A DNA stretch of 13,174 nt, taken from contig CAZPYK010000043.1 of NCBI GenBank assembly GCA_964590755.1, positions 1-13,174 of the forward strand, in the 5' to 3' direction. Positions 1-6,091 of the stretch are shown here, in pieces (the first letter of the stretch is position 1; each line of letters begins with the position of its first letter). This DNA comes from CAG-390 sp964590755. Lineage in GTDB: Bacteria > Bacillota > Clostridia > Oscillospirales > CAG-272. The notes beneath the pieces are model-generated. The model ran no database searches. It was not told the DNA's origin and saw only the letters and a program-made list of their open reading frames with translations. A program made the position numbers and the translations under genes.

Positions 1-1
1 A

Positions 2-55
2 TTGCCCGAAGAAACGGCAGAATCCGAAAGTCCGTTAGGTGAGGATAGCGAATGA
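2..55 (+). CDS. Possible 3' tail of a gene lying in the element left of the sigK fragment
   Basis: This is an open frame of 17 codons entering from the left window edge. It encodes an acidic tail (PEETAESESPLGEDSE) and stops at a TGA that is part of the AATGA core at 51-55. If the window edge lies inside a skin-type element, this would be the end of the last gene of that element, with its stop codon supplied by the junction. The stretch is too short for codon statistics or family assignment, and the other two frames are also open for about a dozen codons. No function can be given. Confidence 0.2.
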   Translation: MPEETAESESPLGEDSE

Positions 56-413
56 GATCCTCATGTATTTTCGGCACCAACGAAAAACGCAGGCGGAGGT
101 GTCGATAAACGACGCCATCGACGTTGATCGCGACGGCAATCCGCTGACTTACATGGATGTGATCAGCTGCGACGACGACTTTGCCGAGGAGCTTGATCTG
201 CGCATGGATCGCGAGCGTCTGCGCCGAGCGCTCGTCGACGCGCTGGGTGAGCGCGAACGCCGAGTGATCCGCATGCGTTACGGGCTTGACGGCGAACGCG
301 CACTGACGCAAAAGGAGGTCGCCGCGCGGCTCGGCATATCCCGCTCCTATGTCAGCCGAATAGAGCAGGCGGCGCTCGACAAGCTGCGTGCGGCGTTCGG
401 TACGGCAAAATAA
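39..413 (+). CDS. sigK: 3' half of sporulation sigma factor SigK (SpoIIIC-like fragment)
   Basis: Encodes the C-terminal portion of RNA polymerase sigma-K, the late mother-cell sigma factor of sporulation. True homology starts at Asn5 (NEILMYFR). The preceding GTG and three codons only keep the frame open. Region 4 covers about residues 60-118, with the helix-turn-helix TQKEVAARLGISRSYVSRIE. The ISRSYVSRIE..AL form resembles SigK more than SigE (usually ISQSYISRLE). Region 2 (core binding and -10 recognition) is largely missing, so this fragment alone cannot be a working sigma factor. The likely explanation is the classical split sigK arrangement: the 5' half lies beyond a skin element to the left, and excision during sporulation rebuilds the gene. 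A decayed sigma gene is the alternative, but the fragment's frame and conserved residues are intact, which argues against decay. Confidence 0.85.
   Translation: MRIANEILMYFRHQRKTQAEVSINDAIDVDRDGNPLTYMDVISCDDDFAEELDLRMDRERLRRALVDALGERERRVIRMRYGLDGERALTQKEVAARLGISRSYVSRIEQAALDKLRAAFGTAK
46..58 (+). other. Putative skin-type recombination junction (AATGA core) inside sigK
   Basis: AATGA at 51-55 encodes the Asn-Glu of the conserved SigK motif ENEILM. From this point rightwards the translation follows SigK continuously. To its left the SigK sequence (normally ATYAARCIE) is absent in all three frames, and a TAG lies in frame at 36-38. As I recall, the Bacillus subtilis skin element recombines at a 5-bp AATGA at this same place in sigK. 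The element itself would lie to the left, outside the window. The match of position and core is seen directly; that it is an active attachment site is inference. Confidence 0.65.
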
Positions 414-457
414 TTCACGGCAAAGCAAAGCTTTTGCGGCAATTTTGGCTTGAGGTA

Positions 458-486
458 TTGCTTTTTTTGCGATTTTGGGTTACAAT
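458..486 (+). promoter_or_regulatory. Candidate sigma-A promoter of the ECF-S-like gene
   Basis: TTGCTT (458-463), a 17-base spacer and TACAAT (481-486) fit a vegetative promoter. Transcription would start near 493 and give a leader of about 85 bases before the ATG at 581. The -35 box matches consensus at only four of six positions. Confidence 0.4.
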
Positions 487-522
487 ATAGTTACGACAAA
501 ACAAATTCGAAAAAAATGCATG

Positions 523-560
523 TCGAAGCGGCGGCTCGGCGCTCGCGCCGTCTGCTTCGA
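523..560 (+). promoter_or_regulatory. Leader stem-loop just before the ribosome binding site
   Basis: TCGAAGC (523-529) pairs with GCTTCGA (554-560). Inside, CGGCG (537-541) pairs with CGCCG (546-550) around a CTCG loop. The right arm runs directly into GAGGAAAG, the only plausible ribosome binding site for the gene at 581. Folding could therefore affect translation, but this is inference. It does not match the tetrahydrofolate riboswitch that precedes some folT genes. Confidence 0.35.
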
Positions 561-580
561 GGAAAGATTCGGTCTCAAAA

Positions 581-1915
581 ATGCGGGATATCACCAAACG
601 CTCGAGCGAAAAACACGTCCGCCGCGTTGACAGTCGGCTGCTTTTGCGTCGAATGACGATAACGGCGGTCTGCACGGCTGTTGCCGTTGTGCTGAAATGC
701 TTTACAAATCTTGCGCTCAATATTCCGTGGCTCGGCATCAAGGTCGGCATCGGAGGAATATTCAACTTTTTTCCCGCAGTGCTTTGCGGTCCCCTTTGGG
801 GCGGCGCGGCAAGCGCGCTGACCGATCTGCTCGGTCATTTTATCGCGCCCGACGGCGCATATATCCCATGGCTGACGGTCACCGCATTCCTCGGCGGCTG
901 TCTGCTCGGTCTGCTTTGGAAGGTCCTGCGCCGCGGAGCGCACCGCGTGATGAGGATCGTCCTGTGCGTCGCCTTCGCGCTTCTGCTTGCCTTTGGAGCT
1001 CTGTCGAATGTCGCGCTCTGCCGCGACGGCGTGATGCAAGGAATGCTTGCGCAGCAAAGCGAGTTGCCCTCACGCGCCGATGTCGACGCGCTTGAGCTTT
1101 CTCCGCTCTCGCGATTTATCGTTGGGCTTTCAAGGTATTCAAAGGATTCCAAAAACTTGACTCTTACCGCCGTTCCGGACGGTTGTACGGCGCTTCCCGC
1201 GGAAGCGATCGTCAACGGCGAGGAAAGAAAAATAACTTCTGTTGCCGCCGGCGCTCTTGCCGGTGCCGCGACGGAGCTTTTTATACCTTCGAGCTTTACA
1301 ACGATATCCGACGACGCGGCCTGCGGCGGTGGATTGCGTGTCGTGATCGGCGATGCGGGCAGCGCCGCGCAAACATTCGCCGAAAATGCCGGACTTGAGT
1401 TTCGCGCGACGAACGACGGCGACATTGCCGCCGCCTCCCCCGTCGTCGACGGCATTGCAGAGCATGCGTCAATAGAATATCATGGCTTTGCTTTGACTCA
1501 ATCGGATACATACCGCAAAAAACTTGCCTCCAACATCAACATCGTGGTCTTCGGCAGCGAGCTTTCCGGTGCTTGCGGACTTATGCTCGTGTTGATAAGC
1601 ATGATCGTATCTCGCTTCGAAAAGAAAAAGGGCGGATATTCGGGGGTATCCTATCTCAAGATCGCCGCCTGCACAGTGGTGTCCGGCTTGTTCGTCACCA
1701 CGATAAACACCTTCATACTCAAGGCTTTCATTGCCGCGTACAGTGACCGTGCGATAATGGTGCTCTTGATCCCGCGCGTTGCGGAAGAGGTGGCGGTCAG
1801 ACTGATACAAGCATATGTGATATCGCTTCTGTGGCCGATAGCCGAGCGCTACGCCGGCAGGCTGATATCCGGCGACAACAACAATAAAAAAGGCATGGTG
1901 TCAAATGATGAATGA
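581..1915 (+). CDS. ECF-transporter S-component-like membrane protein with inserted extracytoplasmic domain
   Basis: A 444-residue protein. Residues about 24-112 hold several hydrophobic helices with the look of a vitamin-type ECF S component of the folate-like family (TAVCTAVAVVLK, FNFFPAVLCGPLWGGAASA, TDLLGHFIAPDGAYIPW). After another helix (about 124-146) comes a long non-membrane stretch (about 147-325). The last helices (about 330-345, 358-380 and 390-420) again resemble the end of a folate-type S component (INTFILKAF, LIPRVAEEVAVRLIQAYVI). S components are usually about 170-200 residues, so this one seems split by an insert. Within the insert, residues 215-276 (KITSVAAGALAGAATELFIP, SFTTISDDA, then AQTFAENAGLEFRA) resemble one or two degenerate BspA-type leucine-rich repeats. 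S components bind a vitamin or similar small molecule and work with EcfA/EcfT ATPase and scaffold subunits; none is encoded here. The start at 581 follows GAGGAAAG with a long gap (about 14 bases). ATG 653 is an alternative. The gene overlaps tmk by 11 bases, suggesting co-transcription. The substrate is unknown. Confidence 0.65.
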   Translation: MRDITKRSSEKHVRRVDSRLLLRRMTITAVCTAVAVVLKCFTNLALNIPWLGIKVGIGGIFNFFPAVLCGPLWGGAASALTDLLGHFIAPDGAYIPWLTVTAFLGGCLLGLLWKVLRRGAHRVMRIVLCVAFALLLAFGALSNVALCRDGVMQGMLAQQSELPSRADVDALELSPLSRFIVGLSRYSKDSKNLTLTAVPDGCTALPAEAIVNGEERKITSVAAGALAGAATELFIPSSFTTISDDAACGGGLRVVIGDAGSAAQTFAENAGLEFRATNDGDIAAASPVVDGIAEHASIEYHGFALTQSDTYRKKLASNINIVVFGSELSGACGLMLVLISMIVSRFEKKKGGYSGVSYLKIAACTVVSGLFVTTINTFILKAFIAAYSDRAIMVLLIPRVAEEVAVRLIQAYVISLLWPIAERYAGRLISGDNNNKKGMVSNDE

Positions 1916-2537
1916 AAATAAAAAACGCGGAAGATTTATAGTATTTGAAGGCGGCGACGGCTGCGGAAAGACTACCCAAGCGGCACGGCTCTGCCGACGC
2001 ATCGTGAAGGAGCTGGGCGAGAGGTGTCTGCTTGAACGGGAGCCGGACAATCGCGATATCATGGGCGCGGTGGCGCGCGCGGCGTTCTACGGCGGCGTGA
2101 AGCTGCTGCCCGAATCTCTTGCTTATCTGCACGTTGCGGACAGGCTTGAACACGTCGATTTCATGCTTCCGCACCTCAATGCCGGCACGAATATCGTTTG
2201 CGATCGCTATTATCCGTCGAATATGGCATACAACAGCACCGATCGACTCAGCATAGAACAGATATACGAGCTCAACCGCCCCTGCTTTGAGATGCTGGAG
2301 CCGGATGCGATAATATTTCTTGAGGTCCCCACCGAGGAGACCGCCCGCCGACGTGCCGCCGACAGAGCCTCCCAAGAGATGTTCGACGCCGACGAAACAC
2401 AGCGTCGCGTGATAGAGGATTATCGCCGCACGCTCGATTTTCTTGCCGCGAAAGGCAAAAATATATTGCGCATCGACGCCTCCCTCCCCGAGGATGAGGT
2501 CGCCGACATCATCTGGCATTCTTTGAACCTCGGTTAA
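1905..2537 (+). CDS. tmk: Thymidylate kinase (dTMP kinase)
   Basis: Phosphorylates dTMP to dTDP with ATP in the cytoplasm, an essential step of dTTP synthesis. The 210 residues fit the usual family length. The P-loop is EGGDGCGKTTQ (residues 15-25), with Gly-Gly where most relatives have Gly-Ile/Val and Cys where Ser/Ala is common. The REP motif that contacts the substrate is at 45-47, ADRLEHV (78-84) corresponds to the usual ADRAQHV, and CDRYYPSNMAYNS (99-111) holds the Asp-Arg-Tyr signature. The LID region around 147-162 is Arg-rich (TARRRAADRAS). The sequence after REP (DNRDIMGAV) lacks the common GGT.xGE motif, so it is a somewhat divergent family member. Two ATG codons in a row (1905 and 1908) could start it. 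It overlaps the end of the upstream membrane-protein gene, so translation may be coupled. Confidence 0.9.
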   Translation: MMNENKKRGRFIVFEGGDGCGKTTQAARLCRRIVKELGERCLLEREPDNRDIMGAVARAAFYGGVKLLPESLAYLHVADRLEHVDFMLPHLNAGTNIVCDRYYPSNMAYNSTDRLSIEQIYELNRPCFEMLEPDAIIFLEVPTEETARRRAADRASQEMFDADETQRRVIEDYRRTLDFLAAKGKNILRIDASLPEDEVADIIWHSLNLG

Positions 2538-2638
2538 GCTCGGGTGGCATTGGATCTGTATCTGATCTTCATACCCCGAGGGTCGGAAGGCTCGGAATTT
2601 GGGCAAATCGGGTTTCGTCGTTTCGGTTTCCTCGCCAT

Positions 2639-2666
2639 AAATTCAAACGCTTTTGCGTTTGAATTT
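2639..2666. repeat. Perfect hairpin, 12-bp stem (copy 1 of a related pair)
   Basis: AAATTCAAACGC (2639-2650) pairs with GCGTTTGAATTT (2655-2666) around a TTTT loop. It is followed by TTCAAAGAG-type sequence. It closely resembles the hairpin at 2721-2748 in arm sequence, stem length, loop size and right flank. It may end tmk transcripts, but no clean T-run follows. Confidence 0.6.
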
Positions 2667-2720
2667 CAAAGAGCGCGAAAATGCTTAAATAAGATTTCAT
2701 AGTTCCGGTTAACGAGCCGC

Positions 2721-2748
2721 GAGTTCAAATGCTCGCGCATTTGAACTC
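2721..2748. repeat. Perfect hairpin, 12-bp stem (copy 2 of a related pair)
   Basis: GAGTTCAAATGC (2721-2732) pairs with GCATTTGAACTC (2737-2748) around a TCGC loop, and CCAAAGAG follows. The shared pattern with 2639-2666 is (A/G)TTCAAA-C/T-GC, a four-base loop and the reverse complement. The single arm change (C in copy 1, T in copy 2) is compensated on the other arm in both copies, so pairing is conserved. Confidence 0.6.
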
Positions 2749-2810
2749 CAAAGAGAGATAATGATCATATCTGCTATAGCCATTTAGAGAGCACGGAACA
2801 TTTAGTTTTT

Positions 2811-2862
2811 TTAAGGCAATACCGCACAATTCTTTTTGCTCAATTGCGCGGTGTTGCCTTAA
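2811..2862. mobile_element. Short (52-bp) foldback MITE-like element
   Basis: Begins TTAAGGCAATACCGCACAAT and ends CAATTGCGCGGTGTTGCCTTAA-type sequence. The arms pair almost completely, with a single G-T or mismatch step at two places. Both ends are TTAA. The element at 9590-9769 has the same two ends plus 128 extra bases. The short one equals the long one after deletion between its two AATTGCGC repeats. It carries no coding capacity. The hairpin may also act as a terminator. Confidence 0.7.
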
Positions 2863-2864
2863 AT

Positions 2865-2897
2865 CTCGGGTGACGCGAAAGCGTCACCCGAGTTTAT
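2865..2897 (+). terminator. Rho-independent terminator-like hairpin
   Basis: CTCGGGTGACGC (2865-2876) pairs perfectly with GCGTCACCCGAG (2881-2892) around a GAAA loop of the stable GNRA type. TTTATTAT follows. It is the best terminator downstream of tmk (about 330 bases away), although another gene may once have been closer. Confidence 0.6.
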
Positions 2898-2928
2898 TAT
2901 ATTCCCGCGCACCATGTTCGCACCAACT

Positions 2929-2996
2929 CCGTAGGGGCGACCTGTGGTCGCCCGCAACACCGTTTCTCGACGGGCGAACACAGTTCGCCCCTACGG
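2929..2996. repeat. Core A, copy 1: three-way-junction palindrome
   Basis: The outer arms CCGTAGGGGCGA (2929-2940) and TCGCCCCTACGG (2985-2996) are perfect complements. Inside are two smaller hairpins, GGGCGACC/GGTCGCCC (2935-2942 with 2946-2953) and GGGCGAAC/GTTCGCCC (2972-2979 with 2983-2990), each with a 3-base loop. The outer and inner pairings share bases, so alternative folds compete. Repeats with a GTAGGGGCGA end are, to my knowledge, common in gut Clostridia. Confidence 0.7.
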
Positions 2997-3060
2997 TGTA
3001 GCCGTACAGATTGCAAGATTTTATCTTGCGGCTACGCGCCATGTTCGCACCGCACATCGT

Positions 3061-3086
3061 AAGCCTTCCCCCACTGGGGAAGGCTT
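3061..3086. repeat. Core B: perfect 11-bp palindrome
   Basis: AAGCCTTCCCC (3061-3071) pairs with GGGGAAGGCTT (3076-3086) around a CACT loop. It sits between two full linker repeats, in the position occupied elsewhere in the array by core A or core C. Confidence 0.65.
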
Positions 3087-3163
3087 GGCAAACGTCGGAA
3101 TCTCACCTACAGACGTGGAGAATGCAAGATTTCAATCTTCGGCTTCGCACATTGTTTGCACCT

Positions 3164-3193
3164 CTACCGGTAGGGCGGGGGCTTGCTCCCGCC
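3164..3193. repeat. Core C: CTACCGGTAG palindrome plus GGCGGG hairpin
   Basis: CTACCGGTAG (3164-3173) is self-complementary. It is followed at once by GGCGGG (3174-3179) pairing with CCCGCC (3188-3193) around a GC-rich loop. It follows a full linker directly and so takes the core position in the array. Confidence 0.55.
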
Positions 3194-3241
3194 GCCGATC
3201 GTCGCATTGTTTTACGTTGGCGCACCATGTTTGCACCAACT

Positions 3242-3309
3242 CCGTAGGGGCGACCTGTGGTCGCCCGCAACACAGTTCCGCGACGGGCGAACGCAGTTCG
3301 CCCCTACGG
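3242..3309. repeat. Core A, copy 2
   Basis: The same 68-base structure as 2929-2996, with the same outer 12-base arms and both inner hairpins. The few changes lie mostly in the single-stranded middle (after CGCAACAC) and in one hairpin loop, while the paired arms are unchanged. That is the pattern expected if structure is conserved. Confidence 0.7.
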
Positions 3310-3380
3310 TGTAGCCGTACAGATTGCAAGATTTCATCTTTCGTCTTCACACCACATTCGCACCACCGGTCACATCCGAT

Positions 3381-3423
3381 AAAAAACATCCGGCGTGATG
3401 CTCCGAAGAGCATCACGCCGGAT
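3381..3423 (-). terminator. Terminator of the solute-binding/LamG operon
   Basis: The stem 3388-3402 with 3409-3423 is perfect over 15 base pairs, and a further C-G pair closes the loop. On the minus strand the loop reads C-UUCG-G, the very stable tetraloop, and the hairpin is followed by GTTTTTT (complement of 3381-3387). It lies about 30 bases beyond the stop codon of the LamG gene. The other strand also has a short T-run, so it might work in both directions. Confidence 0.85.
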
Positions 3424-3455
3424 ATGTCTTTTGACCTTATCGGGTCGATCGACTT

Positions 3456-4535
3456 TTATTTCTTTTTCTTGAACACTACAGCCGTGCCGAGCATTGCCGT
3501 TACCGCGACGGCTATGTAGGCAACGGAAGATCCGCAGCCGCCGCTTGTCGTGTCGGGAGCCTTCGTGGTCTCGGGAGCATCGGTGTTTTCGGGAGCGTTA
3601 GTCTCGGGAGCGTTAGTCTCGGGAGCGTTGGTTTCGGGAGCATTTGTCTCGGGAGCATCGGTCACGGGAGCCTCGGTGGTCTCGGGAGCCTCGGTGGTCT
3701 CGGGAGCGGCAGTGGTCACAGCCTCTTTGGAGGGCTCGATATCCGCGCCCATCTGAGCCAGAGCCATGACCTCAAGGTCGTTCAGCTCGCGGTTGTAGAT
3801 GCGAAGGTCATCAAGATAGCCCTGGTAGCCGGTGTACTTACCGATCTCGCAGTGGTTGCCTATGCAGACAGCGGAAAGGTTGATCGGCACGCTCTCGGTG
3901 TATGTAACGGTCTCGATAAGCTCGCCGTTCACATAGTACTTCAGTGTGTTGGCGGTGTTGCTGTAGACCATGGTGACAAGGGTCCACTTTTTGGCTTCGA
4001 CCTGAGGAGTACGGTAGTAGGAGAAGCCCAACGATTCAAACTGACCGCCGGCGGGCTGCTTTGCATTGCCCTTGAGGCAGTACTGGATAGAACCGGGGTA
4101 GTCGCCCCAGACGAACTGCAGGTGCAGGTCGCTGACTTCCCAGGTGTGGGTGCAGAAGAAGTATCTGTTGCCGTCTGCCTTTTCGGCGGGAACCATGTCG
4201 GGGTACAGCCATACCGAGAAGGTCATCTCGGTCATGTTCATCATCTTGTCACCCACGGCATCATCGTAAGCCATAAGGGTGGTCTCGCCGTCAAAGTAAG
4301 CGCAGTTGCCCACGGCGCCCACGCTCTGGTAGGCGGTGCCGTACATCAGCTCGACGGCGGCGGGGTTGGTCTTGGAGGAGTCGGCATAGGTCTCGGTCTC
4401 GGCATCATACTCATCAAAGGTGTAATGCGCCATAAGTCCGTTTTCAAGGTCCACCACCGCCACGGCGGCAAAGGACGGAAGGGCAAGCGTTGCCAGCATC
4501 ATAAGGGCAACGACAAGGGTAACTATCTTTTTCAT
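3456..4535 (-). CDS. Secreted LamG-domain surface protein with Thr/Pro stalk and GGCG-TM-KKKK tail
   Basis: A 359-residue exported protein. Residues 1-23 are a signal peptide (KK, hydrophobic core, LPSFA cleavage-like end). Residues about 33-255 form one concanavalin/LamG-type jelly roll: GLMAHYTFDE, CAYFDGETTLMAYDD, MTFSVWLYP, KKWTLVTMVYS, LKYYVNGELI, GYQGYLDDLRIYNRELNDLEV. This fold often binds or cleaves carbohydrate; no catalytic residues can be assigned, so binding is more likely. Residues about 270-330 are a repetitive stalk (ETTEAP, ETNAP). The end is SGGCGSS, a hydrophobic helix and KKKK, which resembles a sorting or retention signal. There is no LPxTG. The start at 4535 has GGGAAG nine to ten bases upstream. 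The gene follows the solute-binding protein gene by 62 bases and probably shares its transcript. A role in display of, or binding to, extracellular glycans is inference. Confidence 0.8.
   Translation of the reverse strand: MKKIVTLVVALMMLATLALPSFAAVAVVDLENGLMAHYTFDEYDAETETYADSSKTNPAAVELMYGTAYQSVGAVGNCAYFDGETTLMAYDDAVGDKMMNMTEMTFSVWLYPDMVPAEKADGNRYFFCTHTWEVSDLHLQFVWGDYPGSIQYCLKGNAKQPAGGQFESLGFSYYRTPQVEAKKWTLVTMVYSNTANTLKYYVNGELIETVTYTESVPINLSAVCIGNHCEIGKYTGYQGYLDDLRIYNRELNDLEVMALAQMGADIEPSKEAVTTAAPETTEAPETTEAPVTDAPETNAPETNAPETNAPETNAPENTDAPETTKAPDTTSGGCGSSVAYIAVAVTAMLGTAVVFKKKK
3547..3720. repeat. In-frame minisatellite encoding the ETNAP/ETTEAP stalk
   Basis: On the + strand a 15-base unit of the type TCGGGAGCGTTAGTC recurs, changing to an 18-base form (ending TCGGTGGTC) on the right. 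The units keep the reading frame of the LamG protein, giving ETNAP (5 residues) and ETTEAP (6 residues). Such tracts vary in copy number by slippage, so stalk length may differ between strains. Confidence 0.75.
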
Positions 4536-4597
4536 TCTGTTTTTCTTCCCTATTTTATTATTAATTATTTATCCGAAAGAGCCGCGCTGCGGTCGCG

Positions 4598-6091
4598 TCA
4601 CGAAAGGCCGAAGTTCTTCAGCGCCTTGTTGATATCGTTCTTGACGAGCTTGGTGCTCTTGGAGATCTGGGTGCTGACATCCGTCTTTCCGGACTTGAAG
4701 ACGCCCTCAACGGTAGTGCGCAGACTGCCGAAGTTGTAAACATATGCGCGCTCCTGGTGACCGGCAGAGTAAACGATGTTGAGCATCGCGATAGCCTCGG
4801 GGTCGCGGTTGTACTTATAGCAAAGGGTGATGTCATAGTATGCGGGCTTTACCTTCTGATGAGAGATGGCAGCCATGTTCTCAAGAATTACGCCCAGGTC
4901 GTCCTTGATCTTGGTTCCGGTGGGAACGGCAAGGCAGGCGGCGTTGTATGTAACGGGAGAGACGTAATCCTTTTGATCCTTATCATACTTGGGCGAAGGA
5001 ACTATACCGTAAGAGAAGCTGTCGTCTCTGTGTTCCTTCAGCGTTCCGGCGCACTCATACATAAAGAGCGCACGACCCTCGGAGAAGGGGGTGTGATGAC
5101 GGTTGGTCATATTTTCGTAGCCGGTGCTGAGCTGGTTGCCGCAAAGCACGTTGTCATACATGGTGTTGGCTATCTTGGTGAAGCCGTCAAGGAAGCGCTC
5201 GCTGGCGCCGGTGAAGTCGGAGCTCGGAATATTGTTCTCGTCATACTCAAGCAGGCTGGTGTCGAAACCGACGAGCATCGAGAAGCCGGAGTTGGTGTGA
5301 GCCACAAGACCGTAAATGCTGGTGGAATCGGAAATATCCTTAACGCCGTCGGCGTTGACGTCGCTTGCAACCGTCTTCATCATCTTGTTCATCTCGTCGA
5401 TGGTCCAGTTGCCGGCATTGACAAGATCGTAAGGATCGGCAAGGTCGGGGTAGTTTGCAAGCATATCCTTGTTGAACGCAACGATGTAGAAGGACTCATG
5501 ATACATAAGATGGATATCCGAGAAGAGTCCGTACATCGATGAGCCTATGGCAAGGTTCTTTGAGGAGTTGGGATACCACCATTCCTTATCGAGGTTGAGG
5601 TCATCCATCGTGGTGAAGTCGACAAGGCGGTTTTCCTGCGCCAGCACGACGACATTGGAGCTGTACTCAAATATCATATCGTAGTAGTGCGCCTGGGTGT
5701 CCTGGTCGTTGACCAGAGCTGCTTTGACGCCGGAGATCTCTTCGATCTCAAGTTCGACGTTGACGGTGTTTTCGAGAATGCTGTTACGATCGAGCACCGC
5801 GTTGGTTATGGTGTCACCCTCCTCGTCGTCCGAGGTCATGGTGGTAAGAGCCCATGAGCTGGTGAGATTGAGGATGTGCACCGTCTCCTTGTTGAAGTCG
5901 CCGGTGGGAATGTCGGCATAGAGACTGTCGGTGGTCTCCTCGGCGGGGAGATCGACCGCCGCGGTGGTGGTTTCGTCTCCGCCTTCGCTGGGCTTGGTCT
6001 CGGAGCAAGCGCACAGCGCACTCAAGATGAGCAGCATCGCCATCGTAAGCGCACAAAGCTTGGCTGCGAGAGTCATTTTTGTGGAATGCAT
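4598..6091 (-). CDS. Extracellular solute-binding lipoprotein (ABC importer, family 1-like)
   Basis: A 497-residue protein exported and lipid-anchored outside the membrane. The signal peptide runs to a lipobox-like LCAC, with Cys29 the likely lipidated residue. An acidic Thr/Glu-rich linker follows (about 30-60). The rest resembles large sugar-type solute-binding proteins of ABC importers (HYYDMIFEYSSN, VVLAQENRLVDFTTMDDL, WYPNSSKNL, ESFYIVAFNKDM, NAGNWTIDEMNKMMKTV, FSEGRALFMYE, SYGIVPSPKYDKDQKDYVSP). Residues about 244-256 (DVNADGVKDISDS) look like a calcium-binding DxDxDG loop, seen in some of these proteins. No permease or ATPase genes lie next to it, so the ligand and partner cannot be named. 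The start at 6091 has GGAGG seven bases upstream. It is the first gene of a probable two-gene operon with the LamG protein. Confidence 0.85.
   Translation of the reverse strand: MHSTKMTLAAKLCALTMAMLLILSALCACSETKPSEGGDETTTAAVDLPAEETTDSLYADIPTGDFNKETVHILNLTSSWALTTMTSDDEEGDTITNAVLDRNSILENTVNVELEIEEISGVKAALVNDQDTQAHYYDMIFEYSSNVVVLAQENRLVDFTTMDDLNLDKEWWYPNSSKNLAIGSSMYGLFSDIHLMYHESFYIVAFNKDMLANYPDLADPYDLVNAGNWTIDEMNKMMKTVASDVNADGVKDISDSTSIYGLVAHTNSGFSMLVGFDTSLLEYDENNIPSSDFTGASERFLDGFTKIANTMYDNVLCGNQLSTGYENMTNRHHTPFSEGRALFMYECAGTLKEHRDDSFSYGIVPSPKYDKDQKDYVSPVTYNAACLAVPTGTKIKDDLGVILENMAAISHQKVKPAYYDITLCYKYNRDPEAIAMLNIVYSAGHQERAYVYNFGSLRTTVEGVFKSGKTDVSTQISKSTKLVKNDINKALKNFGLS

Larger units (their letters stand above)
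2907..3364. repeat. Mosaic array of palindromic cores joined by a 40-bp linker repeat
   Basis: There is no gene in this stretch. The linker (starting TGCAAGATTT, ending TTYGCACC) occurs in full at 3012-3051, 3123-3162 and 3325-3364, each 40 bases long. Its last 18 bases also occur alone at 2907-2924 and 3220-3237. Between linkers lie palindromes of different sequence: core A at 2929-2996 and again at 3242-3309, core B at 3061-3086, core C at 3164-3193. The larger unit 2907-3027 is repeated at 3220-3340 with about six differences in 121 bases. The arrangement resembles extragenic palindromic repeat clusters. Its role is unknown. Confidence 0.75.

Noticed and set aside
450..470. Fourth end of the foldback element (GAGGTATTGCTTT)
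   Set aside because: Only GGTATTGC is exact. The TTAA end and the matching second arm are missing, so chance is the simpler explanation.
420..580. Tetrahydrofolate riboswitch before the folate-like ECF S component
   Set aside because: Only a GC-rich stem-loop at 523-560 is present. The conserved core sequences and pseudoknot pattern that I know for this riboswitch are not there.
2907..3364. CRISPR-like array
   Set aside because: Repeat units are spaced unevenly, the material between them is itself palindromic and partly repeated (core A twice), and there are no cas genes. It is an extragenic palindrome cluster.
2944..3519. Open frame of 191 codons on the + strand
   Set aside because: It runs through the palindromic array and the terminator, has no ribosome binding site, and its product just mirrors the repeats. 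It is a chance frame in repetitive GC-rich DNA.
3456..3560. LPxTG sortase signal at the end of the LamG protein
   Set aside because: No LPxTG-like motif occurs before the terminal helix. The motif there is GGCG, treated separately.
4757..5542. Long open frame antisense to the solute-binding protein gene
   Set aside because: It has no recognisable domain or ribosome binding site, and the minus-strand gene here is well supported with a lipobox and family motifs. The frame arises from codon bias of the true gene.
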